From Lacticaseibacillus thailandensis DSM 22698 = JCM 13996 (GTDB taxonomy: Bacteria > Bacillota > Bacilli > Lactobacillales > Lactobacillaceae), in assembly GCF_001312865.1 (NCBI RefSeq), contig NZ_BBER01000009.1, positions 1 to 56,604 on the forward strand: 56,604 bases of DNA. Direction: 5' to 3'. Under the pieces are notes generated by a model. That model made no database searches, was not told where the DNA came from, and worked only from the letters and a program-made list of their open reading frames with translations. Position 1 is the first letter of the stretch, and the number at the start of each line of letters is the position of its first letter. Below, one piece after another: positions 18,400 to 28,084 of the stretch. The position numbers were made by a program, and so were the translations under genes.

Positions 18400-19137
18400 T
18401 AGTATGCTGTTACTAGTGTTGGCCTTGCTCGTTCTCCTAGTGGCGGTCGGTGGTAAACGCGGTTTAAGCATCTTTATGAGCCTGATCTTAAATAGTCTGG
18501 TGCTGATGATCAGCGTGATCTTGATGGCTGGCGGTTTTTCACCCGTGTGGGTAGCCGCTGTCGCCGGGTTGCTAATTTTAGCGGCCACGATTTTCTTGAC
18601 CAACAGCGACATCAACGTGGCGGGCCCGGCGTTCGTCTCAGCCATTATTGTTATGTTGGGCCTGCTGGTATTAGTCCTAGTGGTAGTGATTCACAGTCAC
18701 GCCGCTGGCTTCGGGGCCGAGGACAGCGAGGACCTCGAGGGCATGGAGCTCCTAATTGGCGTGCGCTTCCAGCAAATCATGATTGCGGCCTCGTTGCTCA
18801 GTACTTTGGGGGCAATTGCGGAGGCGGCGATTGCTGTAGCTGCGGGCATCAACGAACTGGACGTGGAGCGTGATCATGCGGGTATTGTGCGCATGGGCCG
18901 GGAGATTATCGGCACGGCTATTAACACGTTGTTTTTCGGCTTTTTTTGGCGGCTTTGCAGGATTGTTCATCTGGTTCAGCCAACTTAAGTACGTTATGGG
19001 AGGTTTTCAACAACAAGATTTTTGTAGCGGAATTACTGACTGTGCTTTTCTCGGTGGTAGCCGTTGTGCTGACGGTGCCCGTCACCACCTGGGTGGTAGG
19101 CCGCCGTGCACGTGCGGGTCGGGCGCAGAAGGGTTAG
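18392..19137 (+). CDS. YibE/F-family membrane protein, second of a pair, frameshifted
   Basis: About 247 residues with six to seven hydrophobic helices and no extracytoplasmic domain. It probably forms a complex with the upstream protein, since both overlap and such pairs are typical of Lactobacillales. Core motif GAIAEAAIAVAAGINEL parallels GAVLDETSDISVAIFQL of its partner. Frame breaks are a T7 run at 18941-18947 and probably an extra A near 18989; corrected, the end reads FIWFSQLSTLWEVFNNKIFVAELLTVLF and stops at 19137. Confidence 0.75.
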
Positions 19138-19164
19138 AATGGTGCTTATGTAGGAGGCGTGTTT

Positions 19165-19770
19165 ATGATTTTCTTTATTGCGGATACACACTTCTTTCAC
19201 CGCGACCTACTGGGTAATAACCAATTTGCCCCCCGGCTGTTTCCGTCGACTGACGCGATGAACCAAGCGATGATCGACGCGTGGAATGCCCGGGTGGACG
19301 ATAATGACATCGTGTACCATTTGGGTGATATCGCCATGAACCCGGAAAACGTGCCGACTAACGCATCGGTTTTGGCCATTCTGGAGCAGCTACATGGTCG
19401 CATGGTGCTAATTAAGGGCAACCACGACTACCGGGCGTTGTTTAAGTACCTGCACCAACACGATCCACAATGGCACGGTCAGGATAAATTCACGTTTCAT
19501 GATGTGGGTACCATTATCAAAGCCGACCATCGGCAGCTATTTTTGACCCACTATCCGATGATGATGGGCATTGTGCACCAGGTTCTGAATCTGCACGGTC
19601 ACATTCATAACAGCTCTGTGTACCAAGCGGAGAACATCAATGTGGGGGTGGATTCGCCTGAACGTTCGCTGTTACCGCACCCATTACCGTGGGGCAGCCC
19701 GTTGACCGTTCCGGAAATTGAGGCCATTTATCAGGCTAAGTGGGCGGCTAACGCTAAGAATCGTATGTAA
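19165..19770 (+). CDS. Calcineurin-like metallophosphoesterase
   Basis: A 201-residue phosphoesterase with ordered metal-binding motifs: FIADTHFFH at the N terminus, HLGDIA, IKGNHD, THYP and LHGHIHN. This group acts on phosphoester substrates; the specific one is unknown. ATG 19165 has AGGAGG seven bases upstream; the in-frame GTG at 19159 is too close. It lies 27 bases after the YibF-like gene and 38 bases before yutD, so all may share a transcript. Confidence 0.85.
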   Translation: MIFFIADTHFFHRDLLGNNQFAPRLFPSTDAMNQAMIDAWNARVDDNDIVYHLGDIAMNPENVPTNASVLAILEQLHGRMVLIKGNHDYRALFKYLHQHDPQWHGQDKFTFHDVGTIIKADHRQLFLTHYPMMMGIVHQVLNLHGHIHNSSVYQAENINVGVDSPERSLLPHPLPWGSPLTVPEIEAIYQAKWAANAKNRM

Positions 19771-19808
19771 AACTAGGTACTTAATAGGAGAGAGGCAGGT
19801 GGAGTTGA

Positions 19809-20558
19809 TTGGCTCAAGCAGAAGAAAAACCAGCTAGTAAGGCGGCCGCGGAGACACCGACCGTGCCGCCGCGTGTCATTCAAGTGGCGCCCGACATGCT
19901 GACCATCGATGGTCGACGCTACCAAATTGTGTATGACTACAAGGACGCGGTTGACCGGGAGACTATCAACACGCGATATGATGATATCCTGGCTAAGTAT
20001 GATTATATCGTCGGTGATTGGGGCTACGACCAGCTACGGTTACGGGGCTTCTATAACGACGACAATAATCAGGCTGCGTCTGACCAGATAATTAGTCACC
20101 TGGAGGATTATCTTTACGAGTATTGCAACTTTGGCTGTGCGTACTTCGTGTTGCAACGGCTGGATGCTCCAGCGGCCAAACCCAAGCGCAAGCGGTCCCA
20201 CCGGGGTGGACGTGGTCGGCGGCGTCACAGTGAGGACCGGCAAAACCAAGGCGATGGTAAGCAAACCCGGCAGTCCAACCAGCACGCTGGTAAGGGTCAA
20301 GAAGAAGGTCACCGGCGGCGTCGGCGCAACAATGATGCGCATAAGCATACGCAAGCCGGCAATAATGGTGACGGACACGCTGAACATCGTCGCAGTGAGC
20401 GGCGGCACCATGAATCTTCCGGACAGCATCCGTATACTGAGCGCCGGGCGGAACCAAAGCAGCCGCAACGGGGACACCACCAAGTGGCAACCACGAAGCA
20501 GGGTCAATCAGGGCGGCGCTTTACAATTCGGCGCTTGGATGACAAACAAAGTAAATAA
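19809..20558 (+). CDS. yutD: YutD-family protein with a basic, His-rich tail
   Basis: A 249-residue protein. Residues about 20-115 (IDGRRYQIVYDYKDAVDRETINTRYDDILAKYDYIVGDWGYDQLRLRGFY) form the YutD/DUF1027 domain, unique to Firmicutes and of unknown function. The last 130 residues are low-complexity, Arg/His/Gln/Gly-rich and probably disordered; they could bind nucleic acid, but this is inference. The start is TTG at 19809 with AGGTGGAG upstream. The order yutD-yutF-membrane protein is conserved in lactobacilli. Confidence 0.85.
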   Translation: MAQAEEKPASKAAAETPTVPPRVIQVAPDMLTIDGRRYQIVYDYKDAVDRETINTRYDDILAKYDYIVGDWGYDQLRLRGFYNDDNNQAASDQIISHLEDYLYEYCNFGCAYFVLQRLDAPAAKPKRKRSHRGGRGRRRHSEDRQNQGDGKQTRQSNQHAGKGQEEGHRRRRRNNDAHKHTQAGNNGDGHAEHRRSERRHHESSGQHPYTERRAEPKQPQRGHHQVATTKQGQSGRRFTIRRLDDKQSK

Positions 20559-20576
20559 TGGAGTAGATTATTAATC

Positions 20577-21356
20577 GTGAGTAAATACAAAGGCTATTTA
20601 ATTGATTTGGACGGTACCATTTATCGGGGTAACGAGCGTATCCCAGCCGCTAAACGTTTCATCGAGCGGCTGCAGGTAGCGCGTATTCCGTTCCTGTTTT
20701 TGACGAACAACACGACGCGGACACCAGAGACGGTCTGCGCGTTTTTGGCGTCCAAGCATGATATCCACGTCACGCCAGATCAAGTGTATACGCCATCACT
20801 AGCGACGGCCAGTTACTTGTTGAAGGTCAACCATGGGGATGTTAGCAACAAGTCAATTTACATCATCGGTGAAATTGGCCTCAAGAAAGCCATTTTGAGC
20901 ACGGGCATCAAGATGAATGAACTCGATCCTGATTACGTGGTCGTCGGGTTGGACTACGACGTGACGTACCACAAGTTCGAGTTGGCCACGCTGGCCATTC
21001 AGCGCGGGGCGATGTTCATCGGGACCAACGAGGATACCAACCTGCCTAACGAGCGGGGGCAGGTGCCTGGTGCTGGTTCGGTGATTGCGCTGGTGGAACG
21101 CTCAACGCAACAACAGGCATTCTACATTGGAAAGCCCCGTCAGCCAATTATGGACGCCGCGCTGGCAAAAATGGGTTTGGACGCTGCGGATGTGGCGATG
21201 GTTGGTGATAATTACAACACGGATATCAAAGCGGGAATCAACGCCGGAACGGGCACCCTGCTCGTGTACACCGGCATTTCCACCAAGGAGCAAGTAGCCC
21301 GGCAAGAAATCCAGCCAACCGACCAGGTAGATAGCCTGGATGACTGGGAGGTTTAA
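20577..21356 (+). CDS. yutF: NagD-like HAD sugar phosphatase (YutF)
   Basis: A 259-residue class IIA HAD phosphatase. Motifs: nucleophile LIDLDGTIYRG, FLTNNTTRTPE, a cap domain between, and GKPRQPIMDAAL with MVGDNYNTDIKAG. It fits the NagD/YutF subfamily (TIGR01457), which dephosphorylates small phosphorylated metabolites. The start is GTG at 20577, 18 bases after the yutD stop, so the two are cotranscribed. The TAA stop overlaps the next ATG (TTTAATGC). Confidence 0.9.
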   Translation: MSKYKGYLIDLDGTIYRGNERIPAAKRFIERLQVARIPFLFLTNNTTRTPETVCAFLASKHDIHVTPDQVYTPSLATASYLLKVNHGDVSNKSIYIIGEIGLKKAILSTGIKMNELDPDYVVVGLDYDVTYHKFELATLAIQRGAMFIGTNEDTNLPNERGQVPGAGSVIALVERSTQQQAFYIGKPRQPIMDAALAKMGLDAADVAMVGDNYNTDIKAGINAGTGTLLVYTGISTKEQVARQEIQPTDQVDSLDDWEV

Positions 21357-21996
21357 TGCTTAGCCGCGGGCGCCGCTGGGGGCGGCTGTTGCTACTGTGG
21401 TTAGCGCTAATTAGTACCATCATCGTGGTGGTGACCCTGTGCTCCATCCCGCTCTTCGTGGGGTGGATTCGTTGGGACCACCTGGACCGTGTGGCGGGCG
21501 TTAGTCCGGCGCGGTTGTTACATAATTACCTCAATATGTGGTCCTACCTGTACATGCCCTGGGTGCACCGGTTATGGTTGCCTGATTTTCGGGTGAGCGT
21601 TAACGGTGCCACCCACTTTGCCGACGTGCAGCATTTGTTTGTCTTGAACCTAATAGTGATGGTCGTGTCGTTACCACTTTCATGGCGGTGGCTGCAACAG
21701 TTGCGGCGAAATCAGCAAGGGTACGTGTTACGCACCAGCGCTTGGGGCGGGCTCGCCGTGATTATGGCCTTACTGGTGGCAATGGGCATCAACTTTAACG
21801 GTTTTTTTTCGTCATTTTTCACGAAGTGCTGTTCCGTAACCAGGATTGGGAGTTTGACCCGGCGTTGGATCCAATCATCAACGTGTTGCCGGAAGGATTC
21901 TTTGCCGCCTGCTTTGTGTTGGGGTTTGGATTACTGATCGTGGCGCTAGTAGTCATCTTGCGATGGGGACGCCGTGATGCCCGGCGTCACCAATAA
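21356..21996 (+). CDS. TIGR01906-family integral membrane protein, frameshifted
   Basis: About 213 residues with four predicted membrane helices: near residues 10-33, 95-115, 135-155 and close to the C terminus. The motif VHxLWLPDFRVSVNGATHFADVQHLF and the ending FHEVLFRNQDWEFDP resemble the lactobacillus TIGR01906 membrane family, function unknown. A T8 run at 21802-21809 breaks the frame; nine or six T restore NFNGFFVIFHEVLF and the stop at 21994-21996. It is the last gene of yutD-yutF. Confidence 0.75.
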
Positions 21997-22081
21997 ATTG
22001 GGGTAGTGATGTAACGCATTAGCCGGAGGTGCGCCTTTCTATGGTAAAATTACCGTAGACACACGAAACGGAGGTTACGTC

Positions 22082-23029
22082 ATGGCTGAGTACGTCACGG
22101 TTGCCGACCTGGTGAAGGCCGGTCATTTGGATGTAGTGAGTGGTCAGGAGTACCTGGACGAGCGGCGCATTACCGTCAGTGATATTTCTCGCCCTGGTTT
22201 GGAGCTGACCGGGTACTTCAATTATTATCCGCACGAACGGTTACAGCTGTTTGGGCGGACGGAAACGTCGTATACCAAAAACATGGACAAGGACAGTCAG
22301 ATCAAGGTGTTGGAGCAGATGTGTGCCCCTGACACCCCGGCGTTTGTGGTTTCGCGGGGGTTATCCGCGCCCGCAGAAATGATTAAAGCTGCCACTAAGG
22401 CGCACATTCCGGTGCTGAGTTCGCAGCTACCAACGACCCGGTTGGTTTCATTGATTACCGACTACCTTGATGGTGAGTTAGCTGAACGTGATAGCATCCA
22501 CGGAGTCCTGGTGGAAATCTTCGGGATGGGGATTTTGATCACCGGTGAGTCTGGCATTGGTAAGTCTGAAACCGCGTTGGAATTGGTGCAGCGTGGTCAC
22601 CGGCTGATTGCCGACGACCGTGTGGACGTGCACCAGCAAGATGAAACCACCGTCATTGGTGAAGCACCGAAAATTTTGGACCACATGCTGGAAATTCGTG
22701 GGGTCGGGATCATCGACGTGATGGACCTCTTTGGCGCTGGCGCGGTGCGGTCGGCTACTAGCATTTCGCTGATCGTGCACCTGGAGAACTGGTCAGACGA
22801 TAAGACGTTTGATCGGCTAGGTACCGGAGAGGATACGCAGGAAATCATGAACGTACCGGTACCACGAATTACCGTGCCGGTCCGTGTTGGGCGTAACTTG
22901 GCCATCATTATTGAAGTCGCAGCGATGAACTTCCGTGCCAAGCGGATGGGTTTTGACGCGACGGAGAAATTCAAGGCCAACTTGGCGCAACTCATCTCGC
23001 ATAACGAAGCGGAAGATGAGGCGCACTAA
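22082..23029 (+). CDS. hprK: HPr kinase/phosphorylase
   Basis: A 315-residue cytoplasmic enzyme that phosphorylates HPr on Ser46 when glycolytic intermediates are high and removes the phosphate when they fall. This sets CcpA activity and PTS sugar uptake. The Walker A motif GESGIGKSET and the HprK signature LEIRGVGIIDVMDLFGAGAV are intact, as is the N-terminal domain. ATG 22082 has ACGGAGG upstream. It starts an hprK-lgt-gpsA cluster, and its partner regulator CcpA is encoded at 9430. Confidence 0.96.
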   Translation: MAEYVTVADLVKAGHLDVVSGQEYLDERRITVSDISRPGLELTGYFNYYPHERLQLFGRTETSYTKNMDKDSQIKVLEQMCAPDTPAFVVSRGLSAPAEMIKAATKAHIPVLSSQLPTTRLVSLITDYLDGELAERDSIHGVLVEIFGMGILITGESGIGKSETALELVQRGHRLIADDRVDVHQQDETTVIGEAPKILDHMLEIRGVGIIDVMDLFGAGAVRSATSISLIVHLENWSDDKTFDRLGTGEDTQEIMNVPVPRITVPVRVGRNLAIIIEVAAMNFRAKRMGFDATEKFKANLAQLISHNEAEDEAH

Positions 23030-23057
23030 CAGGCCCAGTCATTAAAGGAGTTTGTCG

Positions 23058-23894
23058 ATGTTTGCAGCTTTAAATCCCATTGCGTTGCAGTTGGGCGCAT
23101 TGGAAGTGCACTGGTATGGCATCATCATCGCCTGTGGGGTGTTACTAGCTATATACTTAGCGATTCGGGAAGCCAAAAAGCGTGACGTAAGCGAGGACCA
23201 TATTCTCAACCTAGTATTATGGTCGCTACCGTTTGCACTTATTGGCGCACGGACCTATTACGTGGCGTTTGAGTGGCAGTACTACAGTCAACATCCAGAC
23301 CAGATCATTGCAATATGGCACGGTGGCATTGCCATTTATGGTGCCCTGATTGCGTCCGCACTGGTGTTTATCATTTACTGTCGGCTTCATGACCTGTCTA
23401 TCTGGTTGGTGCTCGACATTGCGGCACCCACCGTGATGATTGCCCAAGCTATCGGGCGGTGGGGCAACTTCATGAACCAAGAGGCCTTTGGTGGGGTCAC
23501 CAGCCGGGCGTTTCTGGCCGGTCTCCATATCCCCAACTGGATCATCCAGCAGATGTACATCGGCGGGGCCTACCGGCAACCGACCTTCCTGTATGAGTCG
23601 TGTTGGAACGTCATCGGCTTTGTGATTATTATGTTGATTCGCCACCGGCACCACCTGTTCAAGCAGGGGGAAGTATTCTTCACCTACGTCATGTGGTACA
23701 GCTTTGGCCGGTTCTTTGTTGAAGGCATGCGCACGGATAGCTTGTACCTCGTGGGTAACCTACGCGTGTCCCAGTTGTTGTCGGTCATCCTGTTTGTTGG
23801 GGCCCTGGCCGTGTGGATCTATCGTCGTTATCGGAGCGCTGCACCCTGGTACTTAGAGGGTAATCTCAACGCTGCGATCAATAATAAGGAGTGA
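23058..23894 (+). CDS. lgt: Prolipoprotein diacylglyceryl transferase
   Basis: A 278-residue membrane enzyme that transfers diacylglycerol from phosphatidylglycerol to the lipobox cysteine of prolipoproteins. Hydrophobic helices span the length. The conserved [12 protein letters not shown] and the Lgt signature [14 protein letters not shown] are present, followed by [11 protein letters not shown] 23058 has AAAGGAG seven bases upstream; a TTG at 23052 is a less likely start. It ends 10 bases before gpsA. Confidence 0.95.
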   Translation: MFAALNPIALQLGALEVHWYGIIIACGVLLAIYLAIREAKKRDVSEDHILNLVLWSLPFALIGARTYYVAFEWQYYSQHPDQIIAIWHGGIAIYGALIASALVFIIYCRLHDLSIWLVLDIAAPTVMIAQAIGRWGNFMNQEAFGGVTSRAFLAGLHIPNWIIQQMYIGGAYRQPTFLYESCWNVIGFVIIMLIRHRHHLFKQGEVFFTYVMWYSFGRFFVEGMRTDSLYLVGNLRVSQLLSVILFVGALAVWIYRRYRSAAPWYLEGNLNAAINNKE

Positions 23895-23904
23895 AAATCA
23901 GATT

Positions 23905-24923
23905 ATGTCTACAAAAGTTGCTGTTTTAGGTGCTGGTTCCTGGGGGACCGTTGTTGCGAACATGTTGGTGGAAAACGGTCATGATGTGACCAGTTGGGCG
24001 TACCTGGAAAAGGATGCTCGTGAAATTAATGACCAACACACCAACGAGCACTATATGCCCGGTTTCCGGCTGAACCCTAACCTGAAAGCGACATCTGATT
24101 TGGCTACGGCGGTGGATGGTGCGGAATTAGTGCTGTTCGTTGTGCCGACGAACGTCGTCCGGGGCACTGCTGAACAGTTACTGCCAATTCTGCAAAGGAC
24201 CGGCAACAAGCCGATTTTGGGTTCACTCGCTAAGGGTTTGGAAAAGGGTAGCTACATGCGCATTTCGCAGGTGATCGACGACGTGATTCCTGCCGCTAAC
24301 CGACAGGCCGTGGTGGTTGTTTCTGGCCCCAGTCATGCTGAAGATGTGGCTACCAAGGACTTAACGGCGTTGACCGCTGCCTCTAAGGACCTGGCGGCCG
24401 CACAGCGGTCCAGGCCATCTTTGCTAACCACTACTTCCGTTTGTACACCAATACCGACGTCATTGGTGTTGAGATGGGGGCTGCGTTGAAGAACGTGATT
24501 GCCATTGGTGCGGGTGCGGCGGTTGGCCTCGGTTACGGCGCCAACACTAAGGCGGCCCTGATTACGCGTGGTTTGGCTGAAATTAGCCGCTTAGGTGTCA
24601 AGATGGGTGCTGACCCACAGACCTTTATGGGTTTGTCCGGGGTGGGTGACCTGATTGTTACCGCCACGAGTGAACACTCACGTAACTGGCGTGCTGGTAA
24701 CCAGCTTGGGCATGGTGAACGGCTCCAGGATGTACTCGACAACATGGGGCAGGTGGTTGAAGGGGTTTCGACTGCCAAAGTGGCCCACGAATTGGCCGTG
24801 AAGGAACACGTTGATATGCCGATCACGAACGCCATTTACTCGGTATTGTATGAAGAGCAGCCCATTAATACCGTTATTAAGGAACTCATGGCCCGCGATG
24901 CTAAACCGGAGTTTGATAACTAA
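23905..24923 (+). CDS. gpsA: NAD(P)-dependent glycerol-3-phosphate dehydrogenase, frameshifted
   Basis: Makes sn-glycerol 3-phosphate from dihydroxyacetone phosphate for membrane lipid synthesis. About 339 residues: N-terminal nucleotide-binding motif [26 protein letters not shown], then C-terminal [19 protein letters not shown] with the catalytic Lys. One C is missing near 24403; with it the sequence reads [29 protein letters not shown] lies near the lgt stop. A GC-rich hairpin follows at about 24952-24982 but lacks a clear T-run. Confidence 0.93.
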
Positions 24924-25032
24924 TTTCAAAGAGTGATCACGCTTTGCACACACTGGTGGTCCAGCACAAGTTGTTGGACCGCCTGTTTGTGTATTGGGGG
25001 GTGCCCAATTCTGCTGGTTAGGGGACAATGCC

Positions 25033-25061
25033 TTTACTTTTTGGTAGAATGCGTGTATATT
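25033..25061 (+). promoter_or_regulatory. trxB promoter, TTTACT-N17-TATATT
   Basis: TTTACT (25033-25038), 17 bases, TATATT (25056-25061). The -35 hexamer and spacing are identical to those of trxA. Confidence 0.65.
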
Positions 25062-25071
25062 GACTGTAACG

Positions 25072-25088
25072 ACTTACAAAACGTAAGT
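25072..25088 (+). promoter_or_regulatory. Palindromic operator candidate of trxB, ACTTAC-N5-GTAAGT
   Basis: Perfect 6-base inverted arms around AAAAC. It shares CTTAC-AAAA-N-GTAAG with the trxA site at 68-84 and lies about one helical turn further from its -10. It probably binds the same regulator, not identified here. Confidence 0.6.
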
Positions 25089-25118
25089 GAAACGACAAAG
25101 GGATAAGGGATGAAACGC

Positions 25119-26069
25119 ATGGCAAAAAAATATGATGTGATTATTATTGGTGCCGGCCCCGGTGGGATGACTGCAGCTTTGTACGCCGCACGGGCTAACC
25201 TGTCTGTGCTCATGTTGGATCGGGGAATTTACGGTGGCCAGATGAACAACACGGCTGCAATTGAAAATTACCCGGGCTTTACGTCCATTCTCGGTCCTGA
25301 TTTAGGCGAAAAGATGTACGCCAGTGCCACTAATTCTGGTGCGGAGTACGGTTACGGTAACGTGTCGAGCGTCGAGGATCATGGCGCCACCAAGACCGTG
25401 CACACGGATGATGGTGATTACATTGCCAAGGCCGTCATCATCGCAACGGGTGCCGAACACAAGCACGTGGGTGTGCCTGGCGAGGAAGAATACGCCGGCA
25501 AAGGTGTTTCCTACTGTGCCGTGTGTGATGGAGCCTTCTTTAAGGATGAAGACGTCGTTGTGGTCGGTGGTGGTGACTCGGCCATTGAGGAAGGTTTGTA
25601 CCTGACCCAAATGGCAAAGAGCGTCACGGTTATTCACCGGCGTGACCAGCTGCGTGCGCAGGCAATTCTGCAGAAGCGGGCGTTTGCTAACGACAAGATG
25701 AAGTTTGTGTGGAACGCCAACTTTGAAGAAATTCAGGGCGACGGCAACGCCATCACCAGCGTGCGTTACAGCGACAAGGTGACTGGCGAAGAGCACGAAC
25801 TGAACGCTAAGGGTGTCTTCATTTATGTCGGCATTAAGCCGATGACGGACGCCTTCACGAACCTGGGTATCCTTAATGACCAAGGTTGGGTCATTACTGA
25901 CGATCAGATGAAGACTACCGTACCCGGAATTTTTGCAATTGGTGATGTGCGTGCTAAGAACCTGCGGCAAATCGCTACGGCTGTTGGTGAAGGCGGGCTC
26001 GCTGGTCAGGGTGCTTTTAACTACATCCAGGACTTGGCGGACAAGGACCTGGCAGCGGTGGCCAAGTAA
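25119..26069 (+). CDS. trxB: Thioredoxin reductase
   Basis: A 316-residue flavoenzyme that reduces thioredoxin with NADPH. The FAD-binding motif GAGPGG is at residues 11-16, the redox pair CAVC at 133-136, the NADPH motif VGGGDSA, and the C-terminal FAD motif GIFAIGDVR. Both ATG 25110 and 25119 have SD-like sequences; 25119 is preferred because MAKKYDVIIIGAGPGG is the usual N terminus. Its promoter and palindromic operator mirror those of trxA, indicating co-regulation. Confidence 0.95.
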   Translation: MAKKYDVIIIGAGPGGMTAALYAARANLSVLMLDRGIYGGQMNNTAAIENYPGFTSILGPDLGEKMYASATNSGAEYGYGNVSSVEDHGATKTVHTDDGDYIAKAVIIATGAEHKHVGVPGEEEYAGKGVSYCAVCDGAFFKDEDVVVVGGGDSAIEEGLYLTQMAKSVTVIHRRDQLRAQAILQKRAFANDKMKFVWNANFEEIQGDGNAITSVRYSDKVTGEEHELNAKGVFIYVGIKPMTDAFTNLGILNDQGWVITDDQMKTTVPGIFAIGDVRAKNLRQIATAVGEGGLAGQGAFNYIQDLADKDLAAVAK

Positions 26070-26088
26070 GTTTAATTTGATTGAGGTT

Positions 26089-26120
26089 GGGTCAGTCCTC
26101 GCGGGGCTGGCCTTTTTTTT
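26089..26120 (+). terminator. trxB terminator
   Basis: GGTCAGTCC pairs with GGGGCTGGCC, including G-U pairs, followed by T8. Confidence 0.75.
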
Positions 26121-26242
26121 GTGCCCTGCCATGTACCGCTAGTAATCAAACGCGATAAGCTGTTTGACCGTCAAAAAAAGTCCAACGTATTACCCGTGTC
26201 TTTCAATTTAATTAAAAAGCGGCTGTTCGTTGGCGAACCGCG

Positions 26243-26270
26243 TTGCGAAAGCGAATTCATCTGGTATGAT
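26243..26270 (+). promoter_or_regulatory. Phosphoglucomutase promoter with possible cre
   Basis: TTGCGA (26243-26248), 16 bases, TATGAT (26265-26270) with an upstream TGG. Bases 26246-26259 match 11 of 14 cre positions and lie between the two hexamers, so CcpA repression is possible. Confidence 0.5.
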
Positions 26271-26332
26271 ATGTATGTTGTCATTGAAGTTGGCGTTGGG
26301 ACGTCAATAATACAAAGCGAGGTTGGGATTCA

Positions 26333-28063
26333 ATGAGTTTTGAAGATACATACAAGTTATGGGCGGCGCAGGAGCACCTCTCGCCAGAACTGCGGGCCGA
26401 CATGCAGCGGCTTGCGCATGATGATGAGGCGCGCGAGGATGCCTTTGCCGTACCGATGTCCTTTGGGACGGCCGGCATGCGTGGTACCTATGGTGCTGGA
26501 ATCAACCGGTTTAACGAGTACACGGTAGCGCAGGCGACTGCTGGCTTGGCCCGGTACATGGATGAACTTGGTGCTGATGCCAAGCAGGCGGGGGTCGCTA
26601 TCAGTTTTGACTCCCGGCACAATTCGGAAATGTTTGCCCACGTTGCGGCTCAGGTACTGGGTGCGGTTGGTATCAAGACGTTTGTCTTCGACAGTTTGCG
26701 CCCAACACCGGAGTTGTCATTTGCCGTGCGTGACCTGCACGCCTTTGCGGGTATCATGATTACGGCCAGTCACAACCCTAAGCAGTATAACGGGTACAAG
26801 TTGTACGGAGCCGATGGCGGGCAACTGCCACCAGAAGCGTCCGACAAAATCACCACGTATGTACGCAAAGTCACCGATCTGTTTGGCATTGACCGCGCCA
26901 ACGAAACCGAGTTGCGGACCAGCGGCATGATGCAGCTGATTGGTGAGGATGTTGACCAGGATTACCTGGATCACGTAGCTACGGTCACGATCAACCACGA
27001 TTTGGTTAAGCGTGTTGGGGCCACGATGAAGTTAGTTTATACACCGCTGCACGGTACCGGGAAGTTTCCGGTAATGCGTTCGCTACAGCGCGCCGGCTTT
27101 GCTAACTTCACCATGGTTAAGGAGCAAGCCATCTATGACCCTGAGTTTATTACGGTGACCCACCCGAACCCAGAATTTCCGGAAGCCTTTGACCTGTCCA
27201 TCAAGGAAGGCCGGCGTATCGGGGCTGACTTACTGATTGCTACCGATCCTGACGCTGACCGGCTGGGCGCGGCGGTACGTATTGGTGACGAGTACCACCT
27301 GCTAACTGGGAACCAGATCGCCAGCTTATTGCTACACTACATTCTGGAAGCTAAGAAACAGGCTGGTACGTTGCCGGCTAATGGTGCGGTAGTGAAGAGT
27401 TTCGTCTCGACCGAGTTAGCTGACAAGATTTGTGCTGACTATGGTGTGCAGATGATCACGGTAGAAACTGGCTTCAAGTTTATTGGGGATGCCATTGCCG
27501 GCTTTGAGCAGCACCATGACCACACCTTCCTGTTTGGTTTTGAAGAAAGTTACGGTTACCTGATCAAGCCATTTGTACGGGACAAGGATGCCGTCCAGTC
27601 AACGTTGCTGCTGGCGGAAGTGGCTGCATACTACCAGGAACAGGGCAAGACTTTGGCTGACGGGCTGCATGACTTGTACGCCAAGTACGGTTACTTTTCC
27701 GAACGGACAACGTCACTAGAATTTAGTGGTTTGACCGGTCCTAAGCAAATGGCAGCGCTGATGACTAAGTTCCGTGAAGAGGCCCCTACACAGTTTGCGG
27801 GCACAGCCATTGAACGGACGGAAGACTACCTGAGTGGGCAAGCCCGGACTAGTGCGGGTGAGACCAGTCAGTTGACCTTGCCCAAGTCCGACGTGTTGAA
27901 GTACTACCTGACTGATGGCACGTGGATTGCCATTCGTCCAAGTGGTACGGAGCCCAAGGTGAAATTCTACATTGGGGTCCAAGGTGACAGTGAGCAGGCA
28001 GCGCAAGACAAGTTGGCGGGTTACGCTGACGCGTTGCACGCCTTTGCGGCTGAAGCCGAATAA
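26333..28063 (+). CDS. pgm: Alpha-phosphoglucomutase/phosphomannomutase
   Basis: A 576-residue cytoplasmic phosphohexomutase of the long PgcA type, interconverting glucose 6-phosphate and glucose 1-phosphate for polysaccharide and teichoic-acid precursors. Active-site serine loop IMITASHNPKQYNGYKLYG, metal loop ATDPDADRLGAAV, sugar loop GFEESYGYL and phosphate loop RPSGTEPKVKFY are all present. The ribosome-binding site is weak (GAGG, ten bases upstream). It is monocistronic, with a terminator at 28085-28120. Confidence 0.94.
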   Translation: MSFEDTYKLWAAQEHLSPELRADMQRLAHDDEAREDAFAVPMSFGTAGMRGTYGAGINRFNEYTVAQATAGLARYMDELGADAKQAGVAISFDSRHNSEMFAHVAAQVLGAVGIKTFVFDSLRPTPELSFAVRDLHAFAGIMITASHNPKQYNGYKLYGADGGQLPPEASDKITTYVRKVTDLFGIDRANETELRTSGMMQLIGEDVDQDYLDHVATVTINHDLVKRVGATMKLVYTPLHGTGKFPVMRSLQRAGFANFTMVKEQAIYDPEFITVTHPNPEFPEAFDLSIKEGRRIGADLLIATDPDADRLGAAVRIGDEYHLLTGNQIASLLLHYILEAKKQAGTLPANGAVVKSFVSTELADKICADYGVQMITVETGFKFIGDAIAGFEQHHDHTFLFGFEESYGYLIKPFVRDKDAVQSTLLLAEVAAYYQEQGKTLADGLHDLYAKYGYFSERTTSLEFSGLTGPKQMAALMTKFREEAPTQFAGTAIERTEDYLSGQARTSAGETSQLTLPKSDVLKYYLTDGTWIAIRPSGTEPKVKFYIGVQGDSEQAAQDKLAGYADALHAFAAEAE

Positions 28064-28084
28064 CGTCAATCGGCATTGTTTTGT

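Noticed and set aside
24952..25009. Riboswitch or terminator between gpsA and trxB
   Set aside because: Two GC-rich hairpins exist but without a T-run or any conserved riboswitch pattern that I recognise.
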